NCBI GenBank assembly: GCA_964496595.1
Contig: CAZCAI010000077.1
Coordinates: 1-22,214, forward strand
Direction: 5' to 3'
Length of the DNA: 22,214 bases
Source of the DNA: JAAAOZ01 sp964496595
GTDB taxonomy: Bacteria > Chloroflexota > Anaerolineae > B4-G1 > SLSP01
The stretch's first letter is position 1, and each line of letters begins with the position of its first letter. The notes beneath the pieces were generated by a model that was not told the DNA's origin, ran no database searches, and saw only the letters and a program-made list of their open reading frames with translations. Below are positions 21,182 through 22,214 of this stretch, piece by piece. The position numbers and the translations under genes were made by a program.

Positions 21182-21272
21182 AGGTAGTTCCAAAATTTAA
21201 AACCTTCCAAACCAGAGCTTTTTCCTTGGAAGATCGCTTGTATTTGGGAGGTTTATTTTCTTGGAACGGCCT
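21182..21272. mobile_element. MITE-like element, copy B, touching the stop codon of the next gene
   Basis: It matches 55-146 along its whole length (AGGTAGTTCC at one end, GGAACGGCCT at the other, with the inner TTTAAAACC and GGGAGGT blocks shared) and diverges mainly in the middle. Its last base is the first base of the leftward stop codon TTA at 21272-21274. As RNA it can fold into a long imperfect stem and might end the lipoprotein transcript before the upp promoter. TA dinucleotides occur at or within a base of both ends. Confidence 0.8.
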
Positions 21273-22063
21273 TATCGCATCCACTTCTGGATGAGCTTTT
21301 CCAGCGTGCCCGATTGCCGCATCTTGTCCAGGGCGTCCTCAATCGCATCCATCAATTTGGTGTTTTCGACGCGGGTGGCGATGACATAAGGCTCCTGAGA
21401 GATGTGGTGATTCACCTTTTGCAGCTCTGGATGCGCTCCGATAGCCATCTGAGCGGTGATGTTGCTCACCACGCCCGCGTCGGCCTGCCCGTTGATGAGC
21501 ATATCGATGGCCTCTTCCCCGGTCGCGACAGCAAGGATCGTGGGCGGAGGCGAGAGGCTCTTTTCCCATTGTAACGCTTCCATGTGTCCCGCTGTACCGT
21601 TGACCACGCTGACGCGCTTGCCGGCCATATCGGTAGGGATGTTGTTAACGGCCACGTGGTTGGGGACGACGATCACCTCACCGGCGTTGAAGTAGGCCGA
21701 GCTAAAAGCGAAGGTCTGCATCCGATGGGAATCAGGATAGAGTGCGGAGATGATGATGTCGGCATCCCCGGAGATGACCGCATCGTAGAGGGCGTCGTAG
21801 CCCGTGGTGACGAACTTCGCCTCGACGCCCAACTCCTGGGCGATGGCGCGCGCCAAATCCACATCCAGGCCAACGATCTCGCCTTGAGCATTGACGGTCT
21901 CGAAGGGCGGGAAGCTGGGATCGATGGCCACGCGCAATTGGCCGCTCTTCTGGATGCGTCTCAGCGCATCGTCCTCCCCACCGCCACAGGCGCTGAAGAG
22001 CAACAGCAGCAGAAAGATCAGAGATAGACGGATATATTTTACTATGGAATTTCGCCACGCCAT
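21272..22063 (-). CDS. Polar-amino-acid-type ABC solute-binding lipoprotein (family 3)
   Basis: A 263-residue SBP_bac_3-type receptor lipoprotein. The N terminus has a short basic region, a hydrophobic stretch and the lipobox FSAC with Cys26. The mature part has the family pattern QLRVAIDPSFPPFE, GLDVDLARAIAQELG, GDADIIISALYPDSHR, VVNGTAGHMEAL, and ends KLIQKWMR. Ligands of the family are amino acids or similar small compounds; the exact one is unknown. No permease or ATPase is visible downstream, where the MITE-like copy and the upp promoter lie, so any partner genes must be elsewhere. The start ATG lacks a clear ribosome site (only GGGG, 13 bases upstream). Its stop codon coincides with the end of the repeat element. 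Confidence 0.92.
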   Translation of the reverse strand: MAWRNSIVKYIRLSLIFLLLLLFSACGGGEDDALRRIQKSGQLRVAIDPSFPPFETVNAQGEIVGLDVDLARAIAQELGVEAKFVTTGYDALYDAVISGDADIIISALYPDSHRMQTFAFSSAYFNAGEVIVVPNHVAVNNIPTDMAGKRVSVVNGTAGHMEALQWEKSLSPPPTILAVATGEEAIDMLINGQADAGVVSNITAQMAIGAHPELQKVNHHISQEPYVIATRVENTKLMDAIEDALDKMRQSGTLEKLIQKWMR

Positions 22064-22157
22064 CTTAGATTGGTTACCCCGGTTTGCTCGTAGGTTGGAT
22101 TAAGAACATACCCGCGTTATGCACCGTCACCGACATCACCTTGATCTGTTGCAAGCT

Positions 22158-22214
22158 TTAGGGATGGTTCACAAATAGGTTGACACTTTTTTCGCGTTGT
22201 CCCAGGCCCGGCGG
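22158..22214 (-). CDS. Possible C-terminal end of a gene running off the window edge
   Basis: On the minus strand the last 54 bases are open and read LGQREKSVNLFVNHP, then TAA at 22160-22158. The sequence around the stop (GGATGGTTCACAAATAGG) resembles the outer end of some insertion sequences, so this could be a transposase tail. Eighteen codons are too few to decide. The 94 bases between this and the lipoprotein start show nothing clear. Confidence 0.2.
   Translation of the reverse strand, partial: PPGLGQREKSVNLFVNHP

Overview
Organism. The window is high-G+C bacterial DNA (one 60-base line counted inside hypF is about 68% G+C). It has short hairpin-rich intergenic repeats, bacterial sigma-70-type promoters, a luciferase-like oxidoreductase, Uma2-type endonucleases and a solitary type IIG-like restriction-methylase. 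This mixture fits a draft or metagenome-derived member of the Chloroflexota (Anaerolineae-like), but that is inference from style and not a proven assignment. A run of exactly 100 N (3343-3442) marks a scaffold join.

Layout. Bases 1-16428 read rightward. They carry a nearly complete set of [NiFe]-hydrogenase maturation genes: endopeptidase, hypA, hypB, hypF, hypC, hypD and hypE. These are interleaved with genes that are not part of the textbook set: an ABC-2 exporter pair between hypB and hypF, a type IIG-like restriction-modification gene and a luciferase-like oxidoreductase between hypF and hypC, a 72-residue protein translationally coupled between hypC and hypD, and two Uma2-family nucleases on either side of hypE. 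No hydrogenase structural subunit is in the window. The endopeptidase-hypA pair is bracketed by a ~165-bp inverted repeat. One arm carries a nested 92-bp MITE-like insertion. A second, 206-bp MITE-like element with 10-bp direct repeats lies just upstream of the hypB promoter.

Bases 16494-22063 read leftward. A strong bidirectional hairpin at 16431-16479 separates the two halves. The leftward genes are, in transcription order: a polar-amino-acid-type solute-binding lipoprotein, a uracil phosphoribosyltransferase (upp) followed by a WecA/MraY-like phospho-sugar transferase, then a DapA-family lyase/aldolase overlapping a family-5 (peptide/nickel type) solute-binding lipoprotein. A second copy of the 92-bp MITE-like element touches the stop codon of the first lipoprotein gene.

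How the genes work together. HypE and HypF make the cyanide ligands from carbamoyl phosphate. HypC and HypD assemble the Fe(CN)2CO unit. HypA and HypB insert nickel. The endopeptidase trims the large-subunit tail. The small coupled protein between HypC and HypD is the best candidate for an undescribed maturation accessory. The restriction gene and the 1.25-kb stretch between hypD and hypE look like later insertions into an older hyp operon.
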